Shown here: positions 1 through 17,637 of the stretch, in pieces
How positions within the stretch are numbered: position 1 is the stretch's first letter
Layout: each line of letters opens with the position of its first letter
Assembly: GCA_039621445.1 (NCBI GenBank)
Contig: CP154955.1
Span: forward strand, 45,159,540-45,223,539
Source of the DNA: Euglena gracilis
Taxonomy: Eukaryota; Euglenida; Euglenophyceae; Euglenales
Direction: 5' to 3'
DNA length: 64,000 bases
The notes under the pieces: model-generated
The model's input: only the letters and a program-made list of their open reading frames with translations
Told to the model about the DNA's origin: nothing
Databases searched by the model: none
Translations under genes and position numbers: made by a program

Positions 1-313
1 ACCCCCTCCACCCGAGTTTGGCAAAAATCAGCATATGCTCATGACGTGTGTTCCTTTAGAAGTGCAGCTGCGGCAGTCAGCTGTGCGGCAAGTGTGTGTT
101 GGTGCGGCAAGCCAAACCCTTCTCCTCAGTTGGCGCGGGGCGTGGACGGCGCTGCCCCCGGCACAGCGTCGCCGCGGCAGCCCCACCCCAGGACCCTGGC
201 GTCGCCTGGCAAGTCCCTGTCCCGCCGCTCCCACAGTCCCCGTGGGTCGGAAGATGGCCTCCCCGCCTACGCCCACGGGTTCATTTGCCAACTTCTCGCC
301 CTTTTATTTCACC

Positions 314-510
314 CCTTGTACATATATACATGTATATATTATAATATGTAATATATATTTGTATATATTACGTATATTATACATATTATATGATATATTA
401 TACATGTATGTATATATAATTACGTATGCAGCATATAATTATGTACATGTATATGTACATGCATATGTATGTATATGTATATATGTGTGCATGTCATATA
501 ATTTTTCCTT
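314..510. repeat. AT-rich TA/TATG low-complexity tract
   Basis: Imperfect alternation of TATA, TACATG and TATG units with many local palindromes. No coding signal is seen. Confidence 0.85.
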
Positions 511-565
511 TTTTTGTGACGCATTTTTTTGAGGGTCCATGTTGCGTTCCCCCCGCTTCGCCGGG

Positions 566-960
566 GGGGGGGCGGGGCGGAAGCAACTGGTCCAAATCCG
601 GGAAAATAGTGGAAATCCTAGTGGACGCTAGCAGGGCCCCCAGGTAGAAAAATTATCCAGTGAAAAAAAAAACTGGTCACTGTAAGAAATTTTCCCAGTG
701 ATCGGCGCAAAAAAAAACAACAAAAGCGCCAGAAAATTTTGACCTCCAAAACGTCATATTAATGCCGACTTTTTTGGGTAATTTTGGTTTTTTTCGAACA
801 CATTTAGCCAAAAAAATTATACTACCCCCCCCATTTCGCCTGGAACAATGGAGGTGAAAAAATTTCTTAGTGCAGGAGACTCCCAGGGCCCTTCTCCCCC
901 GGGGGGGGGGTCTAGCTAGTGGCTTTTTCAAGTAGCAAAATACCTAGCTTGTGGACCCTA
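566..960. repeat. Diverged copy of ctagctagt element (family A)
   Basis: It contains tggtccaaat, gtggaaatcctagtgg, an aaaactggtcact hairpin, gatcggcgc...gcgccagaaaattttgacc, and a right end of tctagctagtggc...ggtctttaagcaaaa. These elements appear in the same order in the better copies at 38.4 and 53.6 kb. Confidence 0.55.
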
Positions 961-1189
961 GGGTCTTTAAGCAAAATGCTTAAGTCAGAAATTTGTGGAC
1001 GGAGTATCCCACTATTTTTTTTTGGTTTTTTTCCGCAATTTATGCAATCAGATTCCACACATCTCTGATGCATTCTTCCATCCTGTTGGAATGTTTATGA
1101 ATTTTATGAAAACAATTTTTTTATTGTTATCAGCTTTACATTTTTTTGTTTCTGGTTGGCGTACTTGATCATTCAGATGAGCGTGATCC

Positions 1190-8700
<7,511 letters not shown>

Positions 8701-8701
8701 G

Positions 8702-9960
8702 CCTCCGTTGCCGCAAGCCCCCCCTCGCCCTGCCTCGTCTCCCCCCCCCACCGTGCCGCTGTGGATGCGGAGTGGGGTTGTAGTGTATTCCACACCATTT
8801 CGACCTCCGCCCTCGTCCATCGTCGCAGCGATCCACTCTCTCTCCGATGTATTGTGTGAATGTCACTCCTGTGTTGGTGCACGCATGTTGCCTTCCCCTG
8901 CCATGTCAAAGAACTGAAGAGAAGTGCAATGCGGAAACGGCCGGGCGCATATTTTTTTTCTTATGGTCCCCCTACCTGAAAAATTTACCAATGAAGTGAC
9001 ACAGGCCAACTTTTGATGCTTTTTTTTTGGAAGAGGTGCAGTCTGGAGGGCAAAAGAGCTGCAAATTCGTCCGTGGGACGTCATCCAAATCATGTTCCAG
9101 CTGGAAGTGACCAAAACACGAACCATCTCTAAATGGCTTGGGCTACGTCGTCTGGGGTAAGTTTTTTGGGAAAGGATCATCAGTGGCCATGCCACCTCCC
9201 TCCACTGTTCGCCAGGATGCTCTCACACCTCGTGCACTGTGTGACCGCATGGCACACCGCTTGCACCGCGTGAGAAAAATCCCACTTGTGTAATTTTCAC
9301 AATTTTCCATGCGGTTGCAAATTTCTATTCCTTGGCTGGTTTCTTACAAATCAGCCATTTGTGGCTGTTTTTTAGCCCGCTATTTTAAACCAAGTCTTTT
9401 TTTCCCAGCATTTTTGTCTGCTTTTGGCAATTTCGACTACTTTTGGCCATAATCCAGGTGTTTTTGACCCATTTTTCACCAATTTTATCTGCTTGTGGTC
9501 ATTTTTACTCATTTGTGTCCATTTTAAGGGACATTCACTGCCTTTAGCCACGTTTGGCCTTTTTTCCCGTTCGTTTTTGCCATTTTGTGGCCGTTTGCAC
9601 AGATGCTGTGGCCATTGGTACAGACTCGGCGAGATGCGGCGACAAAACTAGCTGATATGGGCAAAGAAAAAAGCACCTAAAATGACCCATCACCCAAAAT
9701 GTTTTTCTTTGTTGCAATATTGCAAATGATGGGTGTTTTCGAGGGAGGTGTTTTCTCTCAAAAGGGATTTAAGGTTGTGTGTGTTGCTTTTCACGTGGTG
9801 CCAAGCGGAGCACACGACGCACGCAGTGACGCACGCGGTGCATCTGGTGCGCGCAGTGCACACGGTGCGAAAGCATCCCCCAGGAACCCAGAGTCCTGGG
9901 CACGGCTGCTTCACGGTCCGCCGGTGTTCCACAGCTGGTCCCCTGATGGGTTTGCCCCCC
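8702..9960. other. Spacer between genes 1 and 2
   Basis: No protein-like exon is seen. The stretch 9280-9620 is a T-rich region with repeated tttttgncca and gccattt words. Confidence 0.55.
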
Positions 9961-10038
9961 CCGCAGCTGGCCTTCACCGCTGCCAGCGACCCCCGGCCAG
10001 TGCCGCCCCACACCCCACAGGCCTGCGCCCCCCCTCGG

Positions 10039-10158
10039 ATGTCGTTCGCTGCCCCCCGCATCACGGGCAGCATCGTCCTCCCGCAGTGCCTCAATGCGGA
10101 GTCCTACACCCTCGCTGTGCCCCTCGACCACAGCAACCCGGGCCGCGGCACCATCCAG
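10039..10158 (+). CDS. Gene 2 exon 1
   Basis: Starts MSFAAPRITGSI and ends with the block ESYTLAVPLDHSNPGRGTIQ. The frame stays open upstream to an AG at 9966-9967, so the exon probably begins there as 5' UTR or with an earlier start. The junction lies in a CAG that recurs at the end of the intron. Confidence 0.85.
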
Positions 10159-13100
10159 CCTGGGCGGCCCGGGGGTCCCAGCTACCCCCCTGGCCACTCC
10201 ACCAACCGTTTCTGAGGTGACCCGCGCCGGGCAGAGTGTGATTGCCATGGCGGAGGGGTGGGGAGAAGAGGCACCGCAGGCGGGACATGGCTGGGTGAAT
10301 CACACATGGGCTCCAGGTGTTTTTTTTAGTATTGGACCCCGGGGGGGGGGGGGTGAGTGGGTGGGGGGGTGGGTGGGTCGGCCGAAGGCACCAAATTTTT
10401 TTGAAAATGGTGCTATTTTAGTGTTTTTTGCATTCGGCCATTTTCGGGGGAAAGTGAGTGGGTCCCCCGGACCCCCCCGGGGGGCCCCCAGGGGGTGGGT
10501 GGGTGGAGGGGACCCCTCCCCGTGGGCCCCCCAAAGGCTTCCCCCCAACCCCACGCAGTGAGCCCATGGATCGGGGCTGGGGGCACCCCCACCAGCAAGC
10601 CCGGCTTTCCCGGGCGGCCCTGCCCGCAGCTCTTCTACCGCCTCCTCACCAAGTACCCCGGCAACGACGAGTCCAGTAAGCCCATCCTGGTCTTTCTGCA
10701 CCCAAGGGGACCTTTGGGGGAGGGATGGCTACATTTCTGCGTACGTGTCCGCCACCCACTCACCCATTCTGGGCCATTGCCCCTCCCAATCAGTGCAATA
10801 ATGGCGCATTGCCCAAAAAATTAAAGCCCCTCCCCCCCCGCTAAGCCTCCAAAGGACAGTAGGTAAATTAAATAGTGGGACGGTCCAGGGAAACTAAATA
10901 GTGGGACACCCTAAAAATGCTTATCCCCCGGAGACCATCTGCGAGTTGCAAAGGCCTTTCAAATTGTTGCAATATCAGGAGGCTTCAATGTGCGGCACGT
11001 ATAAAGTGTACCCAGCACCAGCCAACGGATGGCCTAGGGCCGTGGGGGGCCTGTCAGTAACGGGTGGGACCACCATCAGCGTCGACCACAGCAGCAAGGT
11101 GGCTGGGCATCGACGAGCATAAAACTCGAGTTTGTTCGGCAGAAATGTCAGCAAAAGCACACTGCAGAGCTGCCCAAAGTTCGTTTCGGTTAGGGAAACC
11201 ACATCCTTCGAGCTTTGCGAGCACAAGCACCCACAGGTGCCCGATCGGGTTGAGGTCCGGGCTCATTGTGTGCCGCAAACAGACCTCGTTTCTTCGCCTT
11301 GCATGGGGGAGGGGGGCAGGGTGTTCAATCCACCCCTTATCCAGGAGAGCTGCATCTGCCCCAGCCCATCAATTCCCCGCATTTGCTAAGCCTGTGCCTC
11401 ACACTTCGCAAGGGTCAGAACGGTTTCGATGAGAGCTTGGAAAATGCATCATTCACAGTGGACCGCGGAGATCTCTGTCTGGGAGTGGGCCCATTTTGCC
11501 TTCGTCCAGCGAAGTATCCCTTCGAGACCCCCCTGGGGTGGGGTCCAGATCAGAGGCTGGAAAACGTAGCTGAACCCTCTCGAAGGGCCGAATTGGGGGT
11601 GCTGACCCCCACAGTCCTGGAAAAGAAAAACAAAGAAAACAAAAAAGAAAAGCAAAAAGAAACAAAAAAAAGTCTCTCAGGAGGCCCCCCTGCCGCCAGG
11701 GGGGCCCCGGCTACCCCGCCCCGCGGCCCTTCGACCGGGGCGGGTGGGTGGGCAAGGCGCTCCAGACGCACCGCGTGCTGCTGTTCGACCAGCGGGGCAC
11801 GGGCCTCTCCACCCCGGTAACCCTTCACGGCCTGCGCCGCCTGGGCTCTCCGGAGGAGCAGGCGGAGTACCTGCCTGGGTCCCTGGGAGGCGGGGGGGGG
11901 GGGTGGTTTGGAATGCTGCTCCCGGATTACGGTAAACCACCGTCTTGTGTGCTCACCCATCTGGTGTGTGTACTCATCTAGATATCCAAAGAGAGACGAG
12001 CAGGGTATACTCGGCAGAGAGGTTGCTGACTGTACCAGCTTTTCCCCCCATTTGAGGTTTTTTGCAGTGTTGTTTGCAGAATGTAATCATGCCCAGGTTT
12101 TCATTTTGACCCTGTTTCTCATTTGGACCGTGGCCGATTTGGGATAATTCTGAAGCGCAGCCAGCGGTATTTCTCTCCCCACCGAAGCATTGGCAAAGCC
12201 TCCCACCAAATGCTATCTGCAGAATTTTCACCTGCTCCGCAGCAGTTTCCTCATGTCTTATTAACCACATCTACGGACACAAGTGTTTGCCCATTTCTGA
12301 CTGGCCGTGCCTCATCTCATCTTACCCCACCTCATCTTCTCAGGAAGGAAATTTTCTCGTGCATTTTATGACAAACTATAGAAAAAATTGTTATTGCAAA
12401 TACTCCTGAAGCTTAATTCCGTGACCTTTTTTTTTGACTTTCCAGCAACCAGGGTAACCTTTGGGCGTTATTTTTTTGTGTTTTTCTTGACAAACAGGAG
12501 CTGTTTCTCCCCGGTTCTGTTTTGTTTTCTACAAGGAGGTCAAGCTTGATTCACTTCCCCCAACCCCCCAACCCAGGGACCCGCGCGCTGAGCTTCTTCC
12601 GGGCGGACAGCATCGTGCGGGATCTAGAGCTGCTGCGTACCATCATCGCACCGGACAGCGGGCTGACAGTGCTGGGCCAGTCCTTCGGCGGCTTCTGCCT
12701 CGTCACCTCCCCAGGGCGCCCCCCCCCCTCCCCGCCAATCCACCGTGTGGGAGGGGTGGTTGATTCGCACAGCCGATCATTGCCGCAGCACTGCAAAGAA
12801 GAATCACTTGTGCATCCATTCAAACCCCCCCTCCCCAGGGACTGTTTCTACGCCTATGAGGAGGGCACCTTCCCCTGTTGCCACCGGGCTCGTGCCCGCT
12901 GATTTGTCATACTGAGCCAGACCCACTGAGTTGGCGTGCAAAGAACTTTTTGGCATCTTGGCAGCATTGATGTATTTACCAGTGAATTTTCCAATGGGCA
13001 ACCTCATGGGGGTGGACAGTGATGACCCTGACCCCAATAATGGATTTGGTGGCCCATGCCAAAAAAACTGGGCGACTATTCTTGTAATTATTGTCATTTG

Positions 13101-15338
13101 ACCAATTCCCGCAGAGGGGTAATCCCCAAACAACGCCCCCAAACCGTACCCAGACCCATGTTAATACAGTCTATTATAAATCTTCTCTAGTTTTTCCGCG
13201 CTTGCAAAGCAAGGTTCACGTCATTCCACCGGGTGTGGGCTCATCTGCCTGGACCTCCCTGCCCCCACCTCTCGCTCTTCCCCTCGAGCGTCACGCAGGG
13301 CCTCTTCACCGGTGGACTACCCCCCCTGCTGCGGTCCATCGAGGACGTGTACCGCCGGGGGCCAGGGCTGCTGTGCAATGAGGCACGCAGCAGAACGTGT
13401 ATCAACTTCAGCGGTCGCGGCCCCGTGCGTGTTGGCTCATCCATGTCTGTGCCCGTCTTTGCTCTGCCATCGGTCTGTCAGCCTGCGTTCCTTTGTTTGC
13501 TTTGCAGGTTGCGCAATATCAAGAAAAAGGTCGAGCGCAATGCTCAATAAACGTGGCTCGTGTGCGTTCAACGTTGGGTTCAGGCTTTGGTCTGGCGGAA
13601 CCGCTCAAACCATCATCATCCGGCGCACCCCGACCCCCGCCGCGGTCCACCTGCCGCGTCACCATCGCCAAGAACCGGCAGTTCTTCTACCGCTACCCCC
13701 CTGCCGCTGCCCTCACGAACGCCATCCTCCGCATCCTGCGCAAGTCCCCCCCGCGCAGTCGTCTGGCCAATGTGCTCGCCCCGCCTTCTGACAACCCCAC
13801 CTGGAGGGGATGGGGGAAGGTTGCCCTCCATACCAGCTGTTAACCACCACCCCCTGCCAAACCCACGTTCTAGACATAGAGGGTTTATGTGTGTTTAGGG
13901 GGTGGCACATATTTCGGTGTGGGGAACGTGGGAAGTTTGCCTCGCAGGGCCAGGATCTAGTCTTCATTCCCGCTCTCATCCCAACACATCCAGAAGCTTC
14001 TCCTTTGAGAAAGGGACCCAATGCTTTGTCTTCTGCATCAGAACTCCATTCACGTGCAATGCGACCCCCCAAACTAAACCCCCAAACAACACCCCCCCCC
14101 CGGGGCCCCAGCTCGGGTGCCCAAATAACACACCAGGGGGGGGGGGTTAGGTTCTGCGCCAGGCAGCCAAACTCAGCGGTGCTTAAGCACCCGAGCCAGT
14201 CTGCCGGGCGGCGCTGTGGGCGTTGCTGCGGGTGCGGGAGGCCAGGGGCTGGGTCAGACCCTACCCCGCGGCGGCCGGCTCACATGCCGACGGTACCAGA
14301 TGCTGGGGCTGCTGCTGGGCGCCAAGACCAGGGCTGTACAGGAACCTGCAAAACCCCGTGGGCAGTGGGTGGGACCCACCCTCACCCTGGTGGGGGAGGG
14401 GGTTCGCCCCCCCACTAGGCTTTCTCGTATTGCTCATACATGTTGTCGGGGGTGCCGATTTTTTGGGTCAATTTTTTTTAATTCCCGGCCGAAGCAATTT
14501 TTATTTGTGCTGTGCTGTGGTGTGGTGGGTGTATGGGTGGGTGGGTGGAGGTCGATCCGCCACCCCCATTTCCTAGGTGGTGGGTCCGACCACCCCCACC
14601 CCCCATCAAGCTTTCCTTTGCATCCTTGGCCTTGACAGGCTTCGAGACGCTGTATTATTTATTGGAGTCCGCCTTCACGGAAGGTGTGTGAAGCCTTTGT
14701 TTTACAAAAGATAAAAGGTGCTCTGCCTCATTTTCAAGAAATATTTGCATTTTTGCCAATAACAGAAATCTTGGCCATTTTGTATTATCATCACTATAAT
14801 GATTGTTATTCAAATCAAGCCGTTAAATCTCGCAGTTTTGCCATTAAATAGGTGCGATGGTGCGGCCGCAGGTACCACAAAAGGGGTTCAGGAGCAGTTG
14901 CGTGTGTGATGGGCACGCGCAGGCACCGACCACCTCTCCTTCGAGTTCCTCGTCGGGCTGGAGAATCTCCAGGACTTCGACACGAACCCCCATCATCCTG
15001 CCGAGGCCATCTACATGGAGTCCACCCGCAATGCGGAGAGGAGGTCCCGCAGAAGGCGGAGCGCGTGCTGCGAGGAGCCGGAGCGCGCTTGCAGGAGACG
15101 CGCCACGTATTCGAACGTGACGCCCCAGCCGTCTGAGAGAAGTCCCCCCGATACGTTTTTGCGCTGGAGGAGGTTTTGCCCGGCACACCGTCATGTGTGG
15201 TGTGTATATATATACACGTGTGTATCGGACAGAGCGCAGCATGACTGACAATGGGCTGAAACACACACACCCACACACAACACACACACACAGAAAACTT
15301 TCAGAGAGAGAGAGAGATATGTATGTGTGTGTATATAT

Positions 15339-15370
<32 letters not shown>

Positions 15371-16712
15371 GAGTGTGTGTGTGTACATATATTATATATA
15401 CATATGTGTGTTTTGTGTCATCCATTGTGTGTCATCGTCAGGAGCCGCCGGTGTACTTCACCGGGGAGATGGTGTTCCCGTTCATGTTCGACCAGACAGA
15501 TGGCTTCCCCAACCTCAAGCCCCTGGAGGCCGCCGCCCATATCCTGGCCACCAAGGCCGACTGGGGGCCACTGTACGACCCCGCGCAGGACTGCTGTGCT
15601 CTTGCAACCTCCCAGCTGGTTGCATGCATGATCCCCATGATCCCCCCTCCGACAGGGTGCACACCGTCTCGCAGTTTGCATGTTTTGCCGCTGGGACGCA
15701 GCCGCCAGTTGAGGTGGCGCCTGTGATGCCCCCCATGTTGACGTTGGGGCCCCCACTTGTCCCAGCTGGATGGTCACCCACGGCCGCAGCCCTGCCGAGC
15801 GATGTGCTTGCCCGGTGCAACGTCCCGCCACAGGCCAGCTTCTGCCTCAGCTGGGGATGATGTCCCTGACGGCCTGAGTGGGTCCACTTAATGAAGTCAT
15901 GTCAGCTTCGGGCTTTTTCAGCCGTTGTCTGCGCGAATGCGTGCGTTAGTGGCATAATGTGTGGTACGTGTTTGCCTATGCAAAACATTTCCTGTATCTT
16001 TTTCAGATATATTTTAAAGTATTTTTGAAAAGGCCGTTGATCCCCTCTCCCGCTGTTCGAAGCCCGACTGTCACCGACCTCGGCCGTGGTTTACTACGAC
16101 GACATGTACGTTGTGCGGGACTTCGCGCTGGAGGCGGCGGACCTGCTGGGGACCAGGCTGAATTTTAGGCTGGCAGTCCCGACCCCAGGGTAGGAAGCAG
16201 GGGTTTTTTTAGTCGTGGACCCCCGGGGGGGGGGAGGGGGGGGGGAGGGTGGGTGGCTCCGGCCGAGCCCCCCCCCCGGGGGGGTCCCCCCATAGGGCGG
16301 TGGGATATACTTTTCGGCGCCGCAGGCGCCGAAAAAAATGCTATTTTTAGCACTTTTCGCTATTTTTCGGCCATTTTTTTGTGGGTCCCCCGGGACCCCC
16401 CCGGGGGGGGGGGGGCCCAGGGGGTGGGGGGGGGGGGGGGGCCCCCCCCCCCCCCCCCCGTCTTAAAAAAACCCCTGGTAGGAAGGCGGTTATGACCCAG
16501 GCACGTACCTCAGGGCACTCGGGGGGTTCGATATCTGCCTGCCGGGGACCAAGGTGCTCATCACCAACGAGTACCAGCACGGCGGCCTGCGCGACGACGG
16601 CGCCAAGTTGCTCGAGAAGCTGCTGGACCTCGGCCAGGGGCGCCGCCAGGGGGAGGGGTGGGTGGCGGTGCTGCGTAGACCGCCCCTAACCCTGACCCTA
16701 TTTCTCACCTAA
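10039..16712 (+). CDS. Gene 2: prolyl iminopeptidase-type alpha/beta hydrolase (peptidase family S33), 13 exons
   Basis: Predicted to remove N-terminal proline from peptides, probably in the cytosol since no signal peptide is seen. Thirteen exons give about 462 codons, close to the 410-450 usual in this family. Recognisable family blocks appear in order: YTLAVPLDHSNPG, LVFLQGGPG (oxyanion loop), VLLFDQRGTGLSTPV, FRADSIVRD, VLGQSFGGF (nucleophile Ser in GxSxGG), LFTGGLPPL, NRQFFYRYP, GFETLYYLLESAF, FDTNP, FTGEMVFPFMF, VVYYDDMYV (probable catalytic Asp) and ITNEYQHGGLR (probable catalytic His). Exons were placed by these blocks and by phase. Two introns (after exons 8 and 9) are GT-AG; at least eight others need non-GT-AG ends. 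Exon 9 needs a 23-nt segment removed. The start is ATG 10039 with an AG acceptor about 70 bp upstream; the stop is TAA 16710. Confidence 0.9.
10314..10545. mobile_element. MITE-like element in gene 2 intron 1, 3' end unclear
   Basis: The left end caggtgttttttttagta followed by ttggaccccggggg matches the left end of the 16.2-kb element, as does the core (tgctattttagtg ... cggccatttt). No matching right end or target duplication was found. The intron also contains the 9-nt inverted pair CATGGGCTC/GAGCCCATG. Confidence 0.5.
10630..10700 (+). CDS. Gene 2 exon 2
   Basis: Encodes LFYRLLTKYPGNDESSKPIL then VFL and the first two bases of the Gln codon of FLQGGPG. Ends at a CA that recurs just before exon 3. 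Confidence 0.85.
11699..11873 (+). CDS. Gene 2 exon 3 (oxyanion loop, DQRGTG)
   Basis: Encodes GGPGYPAPRPFDRGGW, ALQTHRVLLFDQRGTGLSTP and LRRLGSPEEQAEYL. The GTAA after STPV is read through, because the family sequence continues in frame beyond it. Ends at the CTG of EYL. Confidence 0.92.
12591..12708 (+). CDS. Gene 2 exon 4 (nucleophile serine)
   Basis: Encodes SFFRADSIVRDLELLRTIIA then PDSGLTVLGQSFGGFCLVT. The Ser of GQSFGG is the expected nucleophile. Joining EYL directly to SFFRADS reproduces the spacing of the family. Confidence 0.93.
13267..13355 (+). CDS. Gene 2 exon 5
   Basis: Encodes LSLFPSSVTQGLFTGGLPPL then LRSIEDVYR. The left join restores the usual TYLS motif by splitting a Tyr codon. 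No AG acceptor is available at that point. Confidence 0.88.
13658..13750 (+). CDS. Gene 2 exon 6
   Basis: Encodes VTIAKNRQFFYRYPPAAALT then NAILRILRKSP. The left end shares CCGC with the end of exon 5. The right end is approximate. Confidence 0.82.
14258..14329 (+). CDS. Gene 2 exon 7
   Basis: Encodes LPRGGRLTCRRYQMLGLLLG then AKT, matching the LP.G.RLT.RR.Q.LG block of the family. The left end is approximate. Confidence 0.75.
14638..14683 (+). CDS. Gene 2 exon 8
   Basis: Encodes GFETLYYLLESAFTE. The right junction is a conventional GTGTGTG donor with phase 1. Confidence 0.88.
14923..15130 (+). CDS. Gene 2 exon 9 (with internal 23-nt duplication or mini-intron)
   Basis: Begins after GCGCAG with TDHLSFEFLVGLENLQDFDT, then EAIYMESTRNAE. 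The frame then shifts. Removing one copy of a 23-nt unit bounded by GCGGAG (15033-15038 and 15056-15061) restores ERVLRGAGARLQETRHVFER and the total codon phase. It ends at a GTCTGAG donor. Confidence 0.8.
15442..15590 (+). CDS. Gene 2 exon 10
   Basis: Follows GTCAG. Encodes YFTGEMVFPFMFDQTDGF, then AAAHILATKADWGPLYDPAQ. Ends at a GA that recurs before exon 11. Confidence 0.92.
15803..15839 (+). CDS. Gene 2 exon 11 (37 bp)
   Basis: Encodes DVLARCNVPPQAS, the short family block before the YYDD motif. It is identified by homology and phase only; no canonical splice ends are present. Confidence 0.75.
16083..16154 (+). CDS. Gene 2 exon 12
   Basis: Encodes AVVYYDDMYVVRDFALEAAD then LLGT. The DD is the expected position of the catalytic aspartate. 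The last bases ggggacca recur exactly at the start of exon 13. Confidence 0.92.
16198..16477. mobile_element. hAT-like MITE, 280 bp, 8-bp TSD GTAGGAAG
   Basis: Terminal inverted repeats CAGGGGTTTTTTTA are perfect for 14 nt and are flanked by identical GTAGGAAG at 16190-16197 and 16478-16485. The interior has long C/G-run arms around a GGCGCC palindrome and an A/T core with cggccattttt. There is no coding capacity. The 8-bp duplication and CAGGG ends are typical of the hAT superfamily. It sits inside gene 2 intron 12. Confidence 0.88.
16551..16712 (+). CDS. Gene 2 exon 13 (terminal)
   Basis: Encodes KVLITNEYQHGGLRDDGAKL then LEKLLDLGQG and a short basic tail to TAA 16710-16712. NEYQHGG carries the expected catalytic His. 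Confidence 0.9.
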   Translation, partial: KVLITNEYQHGGLRDDGAKLLEKLLDLGQGRRQGEGWVAVLRRPPLTLTLFLT

Positions 16713-17463
16713 CCCAAAACCAATTGCAACCCTGCATAAACCATTGCCTCTGGCTGGAAATGTACACTCATTCCAAACAACCCTCCCCCACCTTCCCTTG
16801 TTTTCCCACCCCGTGGTTTGTTCCACCTGTGGTGGTGCTTTTCCCCCTCGTCCTGAACAGCTGGCAATACAATCGATACCCGCCTCCCAGGAGATGTGTT
16901 TAAGTACAGCCGGGCTTGCCGAATTATCTGCGCACATCGCAATTTGAAAATTTCGAAGATTTTAGAAAACTTTGAAAAAAAAATTGAAAATTTTTGAAGA
17001 TTTTAAAAAACACAGGTCAAAAATCAACAAAATGATGTTTTTGAAAGTTTCTGTGGGTTTGGCTGAAGGTTTGGTGTAAATTTCAAACCCAGCAGGGTGG
17101 CACCCAGCAGCTCGCCAGACTGCACCCCCCCCCCTTCACCCCTGGGGTGCATCCAGCATATTTTCCAGCCAACAAAATGAACACCCCCAGGTTCTTAAAA
17201 AAAAATCGTGATTTCTGATCTCTGGATGATTTCCAAAGGTGCGGCTGTTCAGGTGCAGACTGCTTGGAAACGTTGGCACCGCAATTCTGCCGACTCATGT
17301 GGGTATGCGGCCCCCGACGCACTGGTCTTGCACTCAATGGACGACGCTATTTCACCGATGCTCTCGCAGCGGCAGCGAGGCTCCTGCTTGTGGGCGGAAA
17401 AAGTGCCAAACAGGATCTTTTTCTGTGCGTCCGGCGCCTTCGGTGCTGGTGCTGGTTCTGGTG

Positions 17464-17579
17464 CACGTGATCACATCACGAGGCATGATGTGATCACGTG
17501 CCTCGTGATCACCACGAGGCAGCCACGAGGGATCTGGGCGCCTCGTGGTGATCTGGGTACACCACGAAGCACCCAGATC
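17464..17579. repeat. Cluster of perfect hairpins (CACGTGATCAC / CACGAGG)
   Basis: A perfect 15-bp inverted repeat spans 17464-17478 and 17486-17500 with a 7-nt loop. It is followed by CCTCGTG/CACGAGG (17501-17519), CCACGAGG/CCTCGTGG (17523-17548) and GATCTGGGT/ACCCAGATC (17550-17579). Confidence 0.9.
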
Positions 17580-17637
17580 CCTCACCCCCGGGGGTCGGGA
17601 TCTGAGTGCCTCATGGCAGGGTCAGCCTCGGCATACC

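Larger units (their letters stand above)
1..1189. other. Left-edge region without an assigned exon
   Basis: Positions about 120-300 are GC-rich and open in several frames on both strands, so an exon is possible but its frame cannot be chosen. Positions 314-510 are an AT-rich TA/TATG low-complexity tract. Positions about 566-960 resemble the 38.4-kb and 53.6-kb repeat elements, sharing the ctagctagtgg-type motif, a GGCGC...GCGCC pair and a final tctttaagc. Confidence 0.5.

Noticed and set aside
10687-11698. Canonical GT-AG alternative for gene 2 intron 2 (GTCTTTC ... CCGCCAG)
   Set aside because: It is in frame, but it deletes VFLQ from the conserved strand before GGPG even though those codons are present at the exon end. 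cDNA would settle it.
12836-12902. Exon-like CFYAYEEGTFPCC after CCCCAG within gene 2 intron 4
   Set aside because: It does not match the hydrolase family at this position, and including it breaks the TYLS to LFTGGLPPL spacing.
13347-13669. Canonical GT-AG alternative for gene 2 intron 5 (GTGTACC ... GCCAAG)
   Set aside because: It keeps frame but removes the conserved VYR...K segment and has a poor acceptor context.
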